From Acidimicrobiales bacterium (GTDB lineage Bacteria > Actinomycetota > Acidimicrobiia > Acidimicrobiales > Ilumatobacteraceae): DNA of 47,365 nucleotides. Positions 39,911-47,365 of the stretch are shown here, piece by piece. Made by a program: the position numbers and the translations under genes. Location: NCBI GenBank assembly GCA_030832455.1, contig JAURJB010000007.1, positions 1 to 47,365 of the forward strand, given 5' to 3'. Position 1 is the stretch's first letter, and each line of letters starts with the position of its first letter. The notes under the pieces were generated by a model, which saw nothing but the letters and a program-made list of their open reading frames with translations, did no database searches and was not told the origin of the DNA.

Positions 39911-41304
39911 GTTCATACCCACACGCACCAGGATTTGTTGCCGGCGATCGTCCAAAGGTGGTGACATCGCGCTTTGAGTACACCGATTCGTTCACTATCG
40001 ATCGGTACTTGGCCACAGATGGTTACACCGCAATTCGTAAAGCATTGTCGAAACCAGCAGCCGAAGTACACGACGAAGTGAAAGGCGCAACGGTTCTTGG
40101 TCGCGGTGGTGCAGGGTTTCCAGCCGGCACAAAGTGGGGGCTGACGCCACAGAATGTGTGGCCTCGCTACTTGGTAGTTAATGGTGATGAAAGCGAACCA
40201 GGCACATACAAAGATCGCCTGCTCATGGAACGCGACCCACATCAGCTGATTGAAGGCTGCTTGATCGCGTGTTACGCAGCCGGCTTGTCGCAATGCTTCC
40301 TCTACATCCGTGGCGAGATGGCACTTGCACAAGAGCGCGTAGCGACTGCACTTAACGAGGCGTATGCCGCTGGCTATGTTGGCAAAAATGTTTTGGGTTC
40401 TAAATTCTCAGTCGACATCGTGTTGCACTGGGGAGCAGGCGCTTATGTCGTTGGCGAAGAAACAGCATTGATCGAAAGCCTTGAAGGCAACCGCGGAATG
40501 CCACGTTTGAAGCCGCCATTCTTTCCTGCAGCAAATGGTCTATACGGGCAGCCAACCATCGTTAACAACGTAGAGACGTTGGCTAACTTGCCATGGCTAA
40601 TTAACAACGGTGTCGAGGCGTACACGGCGATCGGAACAAAAACATCGCCAGGTACACGAATGGTTGCAGTGTCTGGGCATGTCAAGCGTCCTGGCGTGTA
40701 CGAAATCATTAACGGCATCACCACCTTCCGCGACTTGTTGTACGGCGAAGAGTTCTGTGGCGGCATTCGTAACGGCAACTCACTTAAAGCGTTTGTTCCA
40801 GGTGGCGGCTCTGCGCCATGGTTCACTCCAGATCAATTAGATCTTCCGTTTGAAGCAAGCCAAGTAGGGCCAGCGGGTTCAATGCTTGGATCGGGAGCCA
40901 TCATGGTGATGGACGAAACCACAGACATTCCTGCTGCTGCACTCACGCTGACACATTTCTATGCACACGAATCATGTGGCAAATGCACGCCATGCCGCGA
41001 AGGTGGCACATGGTTGGAGCGAATCCTTACTCGCGTTGTCAATGGCACAGGCACAGACGCCGACTTGCAACAGTTAATCGAAGTGGGAACCAGCATTTGT
41101 CCGGGCGATTTCCCGCATGCATCGAATGAAGCATTAGGTCTTGCAGCAGTTCCATTCCCATACAAGATGACCACGATTTGTTTCGTTGGGCCTTCTGCAT
41201 ATGCGCCAATTCACTCGGCGCTCACATTATTCCGAAGCGAATTTGAGGCGCGTGTTACGAAGCGCATAACGATTCCTGTTACTGCCGTTGGAGTAGCGCA
41301 ATGA
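39907..41304 (+). CDS. nuoF: NADH-quinone oxidoreductase subunit F
   Basis: A 465-residue 51-kDa-type subunit that binds NADH, FMN and a [4Fe-4S] cluster. FMN/NADH segments: GRGGAGFPAGTKWG, NGDESEPGTYKDR and GAGAYVVGEETALIESLEG. Cluster ligands: ESCGKCTPCREGG plus the later cysteine in TSICPGDFPHA. Overlaps nuoG by 4 bp. Confidence 0.96.
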   Translation: MSSYPHAPGFVAGDRPKVVTSRFEYTDSFTIDRYLATDGYTAIRKALSKPAAEVHDEVKGATVLGRGGAGFPAGTKWGLTPQNVWPRYLVVNGDESEPGTYKDRLLMERDPHQLIEGCLIACYAAGLSQCFLYIRGEMALAQERVATALNEAYAAGYVGKNVLGSKFSVDIVLHWGAGAYVVGEETALIESLEGNRGMPRLKPPFFPAANGLYGQPTIVNNVETLANLPWLINNGVEAYTAIGTKTSPGTRMVAVSGHVKRPGVYEIINGITTFRDLLYGEEFCGGIRNGNSLKAFVPGGGSAPWFTPDQLDLPFEASQVGPAGSMLGSGAIMVMDETTDIPAAALTLTHFYAHESCGKCTPCREGGTWLERILTRVVNGTGTDADLQQLIEVGTSICPGDFPHASNEALGLAAVPFPYKMTTICFVGPSAYAPIHSALTLFRSEFEARVTKRITIPVTAVGVAQ

Positions 41305-43673
41305 CCACTGTTGATCCAACGAACACAACACATGTCGATCCAAACGCGGTGAGCCTCACCATTAACGGAAAGTCGGTGTCCGCACGCAAAGGCGACCTGA
41401 TTATTGCGGCTGCCGACAAAGCAAACGAGTTCATTCCTCGCTTTTGTTATCACCCCCGCATGGCGCCTGCAGGTATGTGCCGTCAGTGTTTAGTTGAAGT
41501 TGAAGGACCACGTGGCCCGATGATGGTGGTGTCGTGCATGACACCAGTTGCTGAAGGACAGGTTGTGCGCACCGAAACTGAGCAAGTAAAGAAAGCACAA
41601 GAAGGCGTGCTCGAATTGCTGCTTGCTAATCACCCGCTTGACTGCCCCGTGTGCGATAAAGGTGGCGAATGCCCGTTGCAAGACCAGGCATTCAGCCATG
41701 GTCCTGGTGAAAGTCGTTATGTAGAAGAAAAGCGTCACTACGAAAAGCCAATTGCCATCAGCGACAATGTGTTTCTTGATCGTGAGCGGTGCATTCTGTG
41801 CGATCGATGCACTCGCTTTGCCGATGAAGTAGCAGGCGATGCACTGATCTCATTTACCAGTCGTGGCAACAACACTCAGGTGATGACGTTCCCTGACGAG
41901 CCATTCAGCAGCTATTTCTCAGGCAACACGGTGCAGATTTGCCCAGTTGGCGCACTGACCGCGAAGCCGTATCGCTTCAAGGCGCGTCCATGGGACTTAG
42001 ACCAGGTGGAAAGCACCTGCACAACATGCTCGGTTGGCTGTCGCACAGTGGTGCAAAGTAGTCGCGACGAGTTGGTGCGCTATCAAGGTGTTGATATCGA
42101 CCCTGTGAACTGGGGTTGGCTGTGCGATAAGGGCCGTTTCAATTTTGAAGCGATTAACTCCGAAGATCGATTGTCCACTCCGTATCTCAAGGACGCACAC
42201 GGCAATCATGTGGCAACCACGTGGTCGTCGGCTCTCGAAACTGCTGCACGAATGATTCGCACATCACTTGCGACTTCACCAGAGTCGGTTGCGATCATCG
42301 GTGGTGCTCGTGGAACAAACGAAGATGCATTTGCATGGGCGCAACTAGCCGATGCGATTGGCGTTGATCAACGGGATGCTCAGTTGGCTGATGGTTTGCC
42401 GGCTGAAGTGTTCTCGCTTGCACAAGCAACGATTGATGAGGCCATGGCGGCACAGACCATCATCCTGCTCGCACCGGATCTCAAAGAAGAATTGCCTGTG
42501 CTTCATCTACGTATTCGCGATGTTGCTCAAAAGCGCAAGGCGAAAGTGGTGGAAATCACTTCGCGACCAACCGGACTCACACCGAGTGCGTGGAAGTCAG
42601 TAATGGTCGAGCCTGGTAAAGCTGCTTCCACAATTCGCGCTGGTCTTGACCAAAGCATTCTCAAGCAAATTGGTTCGGGAACCGTTTCAGTTGTGGTTGG
42701 TCGAATGAACTTGGCAGAAAGCGCCGAATCAGTGGTGCTTGCACTTGCCGAAATTTTGCACGTTGCACCGCAGGCAAAGGTGTTGCCGGTGTTGCGACGA
42801 GGCAACGTGCGCGGCGCGATTACTGCCGGACTCACCCCGCAACGCGGCGCAGCAGACACAGCAGAGATTTTGGCGCTTGCTGCTGCAGGCAAAATTGACA
42901 CATTGGTCTTGCTTGGTTCAGACCCATTGAGCGATGTACCCGATGCAGATCTTGCACGTCGCGGACTTGCAGGTGCGCGCAACATCATTTCGATTGACAC
43001 GTTTATGACACCGTCAACTTCGCAAGCCGATGTGGTGTTGCCGGCTGCTGCGTACGGTGAGAAGAACGGCACGACCACCAACCTTGAAGGCCGCATCAGC
43101 AATATTGCCCAGAAGATCACTCCTGCTGGCACTGCACGACCCGACTGGATGATTGCGGTCGAACTTGCATCTGCACTTGGCAAAGATCTCGGTCTTGGAT
43201 CGGTTGAAGATGTCACCGCGAAACTTGCAAAAACCGTTGCACAGTTTGCTCCAGCAGCAGACACGAAGGCTCTGCGTCACGATGGCGTGGTCATGAATCG
43301 TCTAACACCGATCACGCTGAACCGCGCCGAAGCACCAGCCAATGATCGCAATTCATATGACTATCGAATCGTGTCGTTCCGAAAGTTGTACGACAGCGGA
43401 ATCTCAACCGCCAAGAGCCCATCGCTTGTAACGCTTGCTATAGGCGCAACTGTCGTTGTACATCCACTTGATCTTGACCGGATTGGTGTTCAGGCAGGCG
43501 CACATGTTCAAGTAATTGGCGAGAAAGCAACCGTGGTACTTCCGGTTTCAACATCTGAAGATGTGTTGCGCGGAACAGCATGGTTGCCGTTTAACCAGCC
43601 TGGCAATGATGCCCGAGAGATGTTTGATGTGAACGCAACTGTTGTTGATGTTCGAATCGAGAAGTTGTCGTGA
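41301..43673 (+). CDS. nuoG: NADH-quinone oxidoreductase subunit G
   Basis: A 790-residue 75-kDa-type subunit with several Fe-S clusters. The [2Fe-2S] domain shows RFCYHPRMAPAGMCRQCLVEV; the His-ligated [4Fe-4S] part shows CPVCDKGGECPLQDQ; the next has RCILCDRCTRF; and the molybdopterin-family domain begins with CTTCSVGC near residue 235, which would hold the additional N7-type cluster. The C-terminal half is the molybdopterin oxidoreductase fold without cofactor residues. No fusion or frameshift is seen. Confidence 0.95.
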   Translation: MTTVDPTNTTHVDPNAVSLTINGKSVSARKGDLIIAAADKANEFIPRFCYHPRMAPAGMCRQCLVEVEGPRGPMMVVSCMTPVAEGQVVRTETEQVKKAQEGVLELLLANHPLDCPVCDKGGECPLQDQAFSHGPGESRYVEEKRHYEKPIAISDNVFLDRERCILCDRCTRFADEVAGDALISFTSRGNNTQVMTFPDEPFSSYFSGNTVQICPVGALTAKPYRFKARPWDLDQVESTCTTCSVGCRTVVQSSRDELVRYQGVDIDPVNWGWLCDKGRFNFEAINSEDRLSTPYLKDAHGNHVATTWSSALETAARMIRTSLATSPESVAIIGGARGTNEDAFAWAQLADAIGVDQRDAQLADGLPAEVFSLAQATIDEAMAAQTIILLAPDLKEELPVLHLRIRDVAQKRKAKVVEITSRPTGLTPSAWKSVMVEPGKAASTIRAGLDQSILKQIGSGTVSVVVGRMNLAESAESVVLALAEILHVAPQAKVLPVLRRGNVRGAITAGLTPQRGAADTAEILALAAAGKIDTLVLLGSDPLSDVPDADLARRGLAGARNIISIDTFMTPSTSQADVVLPAAAYGEKNGTTTNLEGRISNIAQKITPAGTARPDWMIAVELASALGKDLGLGSVEDVTAKLAKTVAQFAPAADTKALRHDGVVMNRLTPITLNRAEAPANDRNSYDYRIVSFRKLYDSGISTAKSPSLVTLAIGATVVVHPLDLDRIGVQAGAHVQVIGEKATVVLPVSTSEDVLRGTAWLPFNQPGNDAREMFDVNATVVDVRIEKLS

Positions 43674-44896
43674 TTTCATTGCTAGCAATAGATCCCTTGT
43701 TGAAGGGCGATGTGCTGTGGGCTCCACTGTTCATCGTCATCCTCAAAGTGCTTGTGGTCTTTGTTACCGGCCTTGTTGCCACCATGTTGATGGTGTGGTT
43801 TGAGCGCAAGGTCGTTGCCGGAATGGGTAACCGCATCGGGCCAAACAAGGCGGGACCATTTGGATTGCTGCAAACCCTTGCCGATGGAATCAAATTGTTC
43901 TTTAAAGAAGATCTTGTTCCTGATCGCGCCGATCCATTTGTTTTTAAGATCGCGCCGTTCCTGTCCTTCGTCCCTGCGTTTTTGTCGTTTGCAATTATTC
44001 CATTGGGTGGAGACTTCCGAGATGGCAACAACGGCATCGTTACGTGGTTTGGCCAGGAGACACGGATTCAGCTTGCTGATCCATCCATGGGAGTTTTGTT
44101 TGCGCTTGCAATCTCCGCGATTGCCGTTTATGGAATCATGCTGGCAGGTTGGTCAAGTGGTTCAAAATATCCACTACTTGGCTCAGTTCGTGCTTCGGCG
44201 CAGATGGTCAGTTACGAAGCAGCGCTTGGTCTTTCACTGGGTGCTGTGATTTTGGTATCAAACACACTCTCAACCAGTGGCATCGTTGAGTCGCAGTCAT
44301 CAATTGGCAATTGGAACGTGGTAACCACCGGAGTTGTTCCGTTCATCATTTTCTTTATTGCTGCAACAGCCGAACTTAATCGCCCACCGTTTGACTTAGT
44401 AGAAGCCGAACAAGAATTGGTGGGTGGATTTAACACGGAGTATTCATCAATTCGATTCTCATTGTTCTTTCTTGCAGAGTTCATGAATACCGTGACGATG
44501 AGTGCATTGATGGTGACGTTATTCTTTGGCGGCCCACAGCCGATCGCATTTGGAAACACTGTGTTGGATATACCGCTGATTCCAAATGATCTTGAAGGAA
44601 CAGTGTGGTTGCTGCTGAAAACATTGGTGTTCCTGTACACCTACGTGTGGCTACGTGCAACGCTTCCACGGTTCCGCTACGACCAGTTAATGAACTTTGG
44701 ATGGAAGATTCTGATTCCTGCCTCACTGGGTTGGTTCATGTTGTTGTCGGCACAACGCCTTGGTCGCAATGAAGGTTGGAACACAATCGTTGTTACGGGT
44801 GTATCGGTGCTTGTGCTCGTCGTGTGTTACGCATTGTTGCAACGTTCGTTTAGTGTGAGCGCGAAGCAACGCGAGGCTGAAGGGTCGATGTTCTAA
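43670..44896 (+). CDS. nuoH: NADH-quinone oxidoreductase subunit H
   Basis: A 408-residue membrane subunit (ND1) with eight spans that forms the quinone channel entrance. Markers: [58 protein letters not shown] and [29 protein letters not shown] start inside the nuoG stop. Overlaps nuoI by one base. Confidence 0.96.
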   Translation: MISLLAIDPLLKGDVLWAPLFIVILKVLVVFVTGLVATMLMVWFERKVVAGMGNRIGPNKAGPFGLLQTLADGIKLFFKEDLVPDRADPFVFKIAPFLSFVPAFLSFAIIPLGGDFRDGNNGIVTWFGQETRIQLADPSMGVLFALAISAIAVYGIMLAGWSSGSKYPLLGSVRASAQMVSYEAALGLSLGAVILVSNTLSTSGIVESQSSIGNWNVVTTGVVPFIIFFIAATAELNRPPFDLVEAEQELVGGFNTEYSSIRFSLFFLAEFMNTVTMSALMVTLFFGGPQPIAFGNTVLDIPLIPNDLEGTVWLLLKTLVFLYTYVWLRATLPRFRYDQLMNFGWKILIPASLGWFMLLSAQRLGRNEGWNTIVVTGVSVLVLVVCYALLQRSFSVSAKQREAEGSMF

Positions 44897-45555
44897 TGGG
44901 CTATTTCGGTGGATTCTTGATCACTGCGCGTCAACGCGGTGGAAAAAATCAGGTCACAACTCAATACTCGGGCGGCCGAGTACGTCGTCGTGCGTTGAAG
45001 AAGTCGAAGACAGGCGACGTGAGCAAGCGTGCCGAGCTGATGGACGAAAAGATTCCAAAGCCAGAGCGGTTGCACGGCCGTCATGTGTTGAATCGTTATG
45101 AAGATGGCATGGAAAAGTGCATCGGCTGTGAGTTGTGTGCAGCTGTGTGTCCGGCAAAGTGCATTCACGTTCGTGGCGCAGACAACAATCCAGAGAACCC
45201 AACGTCACCAGGCGAACGATTTGGCTGGATTTACGAGATCAACTATCTGCGTTGCATCCACTGCGACTTGTGTGTTGAGGCATGCCCAACTGAGGCAATT
45301 ACCGAATCAAAACTGTTCGAGTTTTCATTCACGAATCGCCAAGACGCCATCTACACCAAAGCCGAACTATTGGTGGGTGACGATGGCAAGCCGCAGCATC
45401 TGCCGTGGGAAGACTGGCGTCCGGGTGAAGATGTGAATACCTCGGCGTGGATGCGGGCTACCGCACCTTCAGGCGATGCATCGTTCAACGGAGTTGTTGG
45501 TTGGAGCGGCGAACTTGGTTATGGCGTTCGTGCTCCCGAAAAGAGTGACGACTAA
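44896..45555 (+). CDS. nuoI: NADH-quinone oxidoreductase subunit I
   Basis: A 219-residue peripheral subunit with two [4Fe-4S] clusters: [15 protein letters not shown] and [15 protein letters not shown]. The N-terminal amphipathic part lies on the membrane arm; the C-terminal 60 residues after [11 protein letters not shown] are an extra tail. Adjacent to nuoJ without a gap. Confidence 0.96.
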   Translation: MGYFGGFLITARQRGGKNQVTTQYSGGRVRRRALKKSKTGDVSKRAELMDEKIPKPERLHGRHVLNRYEDGMEKCIGCELCAAVCPAKCIHVRGADNNPENPTSPGERFGWIYEINYLRCIHCDLCVEACPTEAITESKLFEFSFTNRQDAIYTKAELLVGDDGKPQHLPWEDWRPGEDVNTSAWMRATAPSGDASFNGVVGWSGELGYGVRAPEKSDD

Positions 45556-46095
45556 ATGGAACTGTTTGTCTTTACCTGCGCTTCCATCATGGTGCTTGTC
45601 GGTGCGCTTGGCGTCATTTTTCGCAAGCATCCAGTTCACGCCGCGCTGAGTTTGGTGTTGACGCTGTTCGGTGTTGCTGTGTTGTTTGTTGCCCAAAGTG
45701 CAGAGTTCCTTGCTGCTGTGCAAGTGATTGTCTACGCAGGCGCAATCGTCATCTTGTTCCTCTTCGTCATCATGTTGCTTGGGGTCGATAAAGCAGAAGA
45801 TTTGCGGGTTGAGCCGCTTGCATCACAGCGTTGGATTGCGGCCCTGGTTGGAATCGGCATGGTGGGTTTGTTGTCGGCAGCGGTGGTCAGCAGTGCCGAT
45901 GTGTTGCGTGCACGTGGTGACGGAATTGCAAGCCCAGTTGCTGGAGACAATCCAGATGCCAATATTCAACAACTCGCGAACTCAATCTTTTCGGACTATG
46001 TATTTGCTTTCGAAATCACCTCTGTGTTGTTGGTGGTAGCGGTTGTCGGAACCGTGATGTTGGCCCGCCGTCGTACGGGTAAGGGTCTTGCCTGA
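45556..46095 (+). CDS. nuoJ: NADH-quinone oxidoreductase subunit J
   Basis: A 179-residue membrane subunit (ND6) with five spans. Characteristic are [21 protein letters not shown] and [27 protein letters not shown], which includes the pi-bulge helix. The loop between spans 4 and 5 is long and acidic. Its stop overlaps the nuoK ATG by one base. Confidence 0.95.
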   Translation: MELFVFTCASIMVLVGALGVIFRKHPVHAALSLVLTLFGVAVLFVAQSAEFLAAVQVIVYAGAIVILFLFVIMLLGVDKAEDLRVEPLASQRWIAALVGIGMVGLLSAAVVSSADVLRARGDGIASPVAGDNPDANIQQLANSIFSDYVFAFEITSVLLVVAVVGTVMLARRRTGKGLA

Positions 46096-46415
46096 TGTTG
46101 TCATTAGTGATCGCTCCAACAACCACGTGGTATCTCGTACTGGCGTCCGTGCTGTTCACCATTGGCGCTATGGGAGTGTTGGTTCGTCGTAATCCACTCG
46201 TCATGTTCATGTGTATTGAACTTATGTTGAATGCGGTCAACCTCACGTTTGTATCCCTCGGACGTGCGATGGCCGATATCAATGGTCAAGCCATCGTGTT
46301 TTTCGTGATGGTGGTTGCTGCCGCAGAAGTTGTAGTGGGACTCGGAATCATTGTTTCCATCATGCGACGCCGCAGCGGTATCAACGTCGATGATCTTGCG
46401 GAACTGAAGGGGTAG
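46095..46415 (+). CDS. nuoK: NADH-quinone oxidoreductase subunit K
   Basis: A 106-residue membrane subunit (ND4L) with three spans. The proton-channel glutamates are in [17 protein letters not shown] and [17 protein letters not shown]. Length and spans are normal. Confidence 0.96.
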   Translation: MLSLVIAPTTTWYLVLASVLFTIGAMGVLVRRNPLVMFMCIELMLNAVNLTFVSLGRAMADINGQAIVFFVMVVAAAEVVVGLGIIVSIMRRRSGINVDDLAELKG

Positions 46416-46417
46416 TA

Positions 46418-47365
46418 ATGACAGACATGTTGTGGTTGCTGCCGGCGTTTCCGCTGTTTGGTGCGATGGTCATCATGGTGTTTGGTCGCCGTTTGGGCGA
46501 ACCAAAATCAGGCTGGCTGGCTGCCGCCATGCCGTTTGCTTCGTTCATCGTTGCGGTGAGTGTGTACTTCGACTTGTTATCGCGCGGTGAAGAAGATCGC
46601 CACCAAGTTGTCAGGTTGTTCTCATGGATCCCTGTCGGTGAGTTGCAGATCGACGTTGCATTGCTCGCAGACCCATTGTCCATCACCATGGCGTTGTTCA
46701 TCACAGGAATTGGATCACTGATTCATCTGTATGCCATTGGTTACATGCATGGCGACCCTAAGTTCTCCAAATTCTTCTTGTACCTCAATCTGTTCGTGTT
46801 CTCGATGCTGATGTTGGTTCTGGGTGAAAACCTGTTAGTTACCTTCCTTGGCTGGGAAGGCGTGGGTGCATGCTCGTACTTCTTGATTTCGTTCTGGCAC
46901 ACGCGCGACAGTGCGGCAGTTGCTGGTAAGAAGGCCTTTGTCACCAACCGAATCGGCGACTTTGGTGTGATGACGGCAATGTTTTTGGCCTTCAGCACGA
47001 TTGGCTCGGTTTCGTACGAGTCAATTAACGAGGCAGCACATACGGGTGTAATCGCCCAAGTAACCGCAACCGCAATTGCCTTGCTGTTGTTTGTGGGTGC
47101 GTGCGGCAAGAGCGCACAGCTTCCGCTGTATTTGTGGTTGCCCGACGCAATGGAAGGTCCGACTCCGGTTTCGGCACTGATTCACGCAGCAACCATGGTG
47201 ACCTCTGGCGTGTTTTTGATGACGCGCATGAGTCCTGTTTTGCATGCGTCGTATGAGTGGGCACCGATGATCATCGCAACAATTGGTGCAGCGACGGCAC
47301 TGTTCGCAGCATCGATTGCAGTTGCCCAGAACGACATCAAAAAGGTTCTTGCGTACAGCACGGTT
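46418..47365 (+). CDS. nuoL: NADH-quinone oxidoreductase subunit L, 3'-truncated by window edge
   Basis: ATG 46418 stands 2 nt after the nuoK stop; the frame stays open for 316 codons to the window end, about half of a normal NuoL. The antiporter-like fold is clear: LADPLSITMALFITGIGSLIHLYAIGYM, the glutamate in FLGWEGVGACSYFLISFW, and KSAQLPLYLWLPDAMEGPTPVSALIHAATMVTSGVF with its lysine and histidine. nuoM and nuoN presumably follow outside. Confidence 0.96.
   Translation, partial: MTDMLWLLPAFPLFGAMVIMVFGRRLGEPKSGWLAAAMPFASFIVAVSVYFDLLSRGEEDRHQVVRLFSWIPVGELQIDVALLADPLSITMALFITGIGSLIHLYAIGYMHGDPKFSKFFLYLNLFVFSMLMLVLGENLLVTFLGWEGVGACSYFLISFWHTRDSAAVAGKKAFVTNRIGDFGVMTAMFLAFSTIGSVSYESINEAAHTGVIAQVTATAIALLLFVGACGKSAQLPLYLWLPDAMEGPTPVSALIHAATMVTSGVFLMTRMSPVLHASYEWAPMIIATIGAATALFAASIAVAQNDIKKVLAYSTV

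Noticed and set aside
42527-43264. Long antisense frame (245 codons) inside nuoG
   Set aside because: Shadow of the nuoG coding pattern; composition is Ala/Ser/Thr-rich without any domain, and nuoG is complete here.

Overview
The window is a dense, gene-packed stretch of chromosome with about half G+C. It most resembles an actinobacterium, probably of the Acidimicrobiia/Ilumatobacter type. The reasons are an MshA mycothiol glycosyltransferase followed by a YbjN-type gene, a GlnR-like orphan regulator beside two glutamine synthetases (types I and II), an RsiG-like c-di-GMP anti-sigma candidate, many GTG starts, and many TANNNT -10 boxes lying 6-7 nt before a start codon, the pattern of leaderless mRNAs. 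I see no rRNA, tRNA, CRISPR array, insertion sequence or prophage. The lineage call is inference.

Layout. 1-1338 (minus): 3'-truncated serC and a small receiver protein. 1442-4532 (plus): NfeD-like protein, EamA transporter, Nudix hydrolase. 4529-9604: Mrp and ErpA-type Fe-S proteins, a Tat lipoprotein, a RidA protein with a lysine-rich tail, a 51-aa membrane protein, an 8-oxoguanine-deaminase-like amidohydrolase and a TMEM165/GDT1 exporter. 9601-14675: nitrogen block (GlnR-like regulator, glnA, glnII with a lysine-rich tail, nadE). 14672-19298: MFS transporter, histidine phosphatase, MoaD-like protein, RsiG-like protein, XRE regulator, mshA, ybjN. 19385-22786: proC, a strongly structured non-coding segment, a SAM hydroxide adenosyltransferase, a 25-aa membrane peptide, an acyl-CoA ligase. 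22739-29475: a multi-TM protein divergent from rex, then rex-hemA-hemC-hemD-hemB-hemL. 29488-30903: an anchored unknown and a monohaem cytochrome c. 31168-36381: a cytochrome bc operon of unusual content (membrane protein, two-cluster ferredoxin, split cytochrome b, Rieske, dihaem cytochrome c, membrane protein). 36390-47365: nuoA to nuoL, cut by the window edge.

How it fits together. The right half is an aerobic respiratory supply line: Rex (NADH/NAD sensor) sits on the tetrapyrrole genes, which feed haem to the bc complex and cytochromes, directly followed by complex I. The nitrogen block couples glutamine synthesis to glutamine-dependent NAD synthesis through a shared promoter region with a candidate GlnR box. 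Genes are packed so tightly that all six convergent pairs have 0-4 nt between them or overlap; three share a 4-bp palindrome (CTAG or TTAA) as stop codon on both strands.

Most interesting leads: the structured RNA candidate at 20180-20291 before the SAM adenosyltransferase; the IPEHLLKR-type N-terminal motif shared by two bc-linked proteins; the bc operon with its own ferredoxin; the CX4CX4CX4C extension on HemL; the RsiG homologue with two c-di-GMP-type motifs; and histone-H1-like tails on RidA and GlnII.
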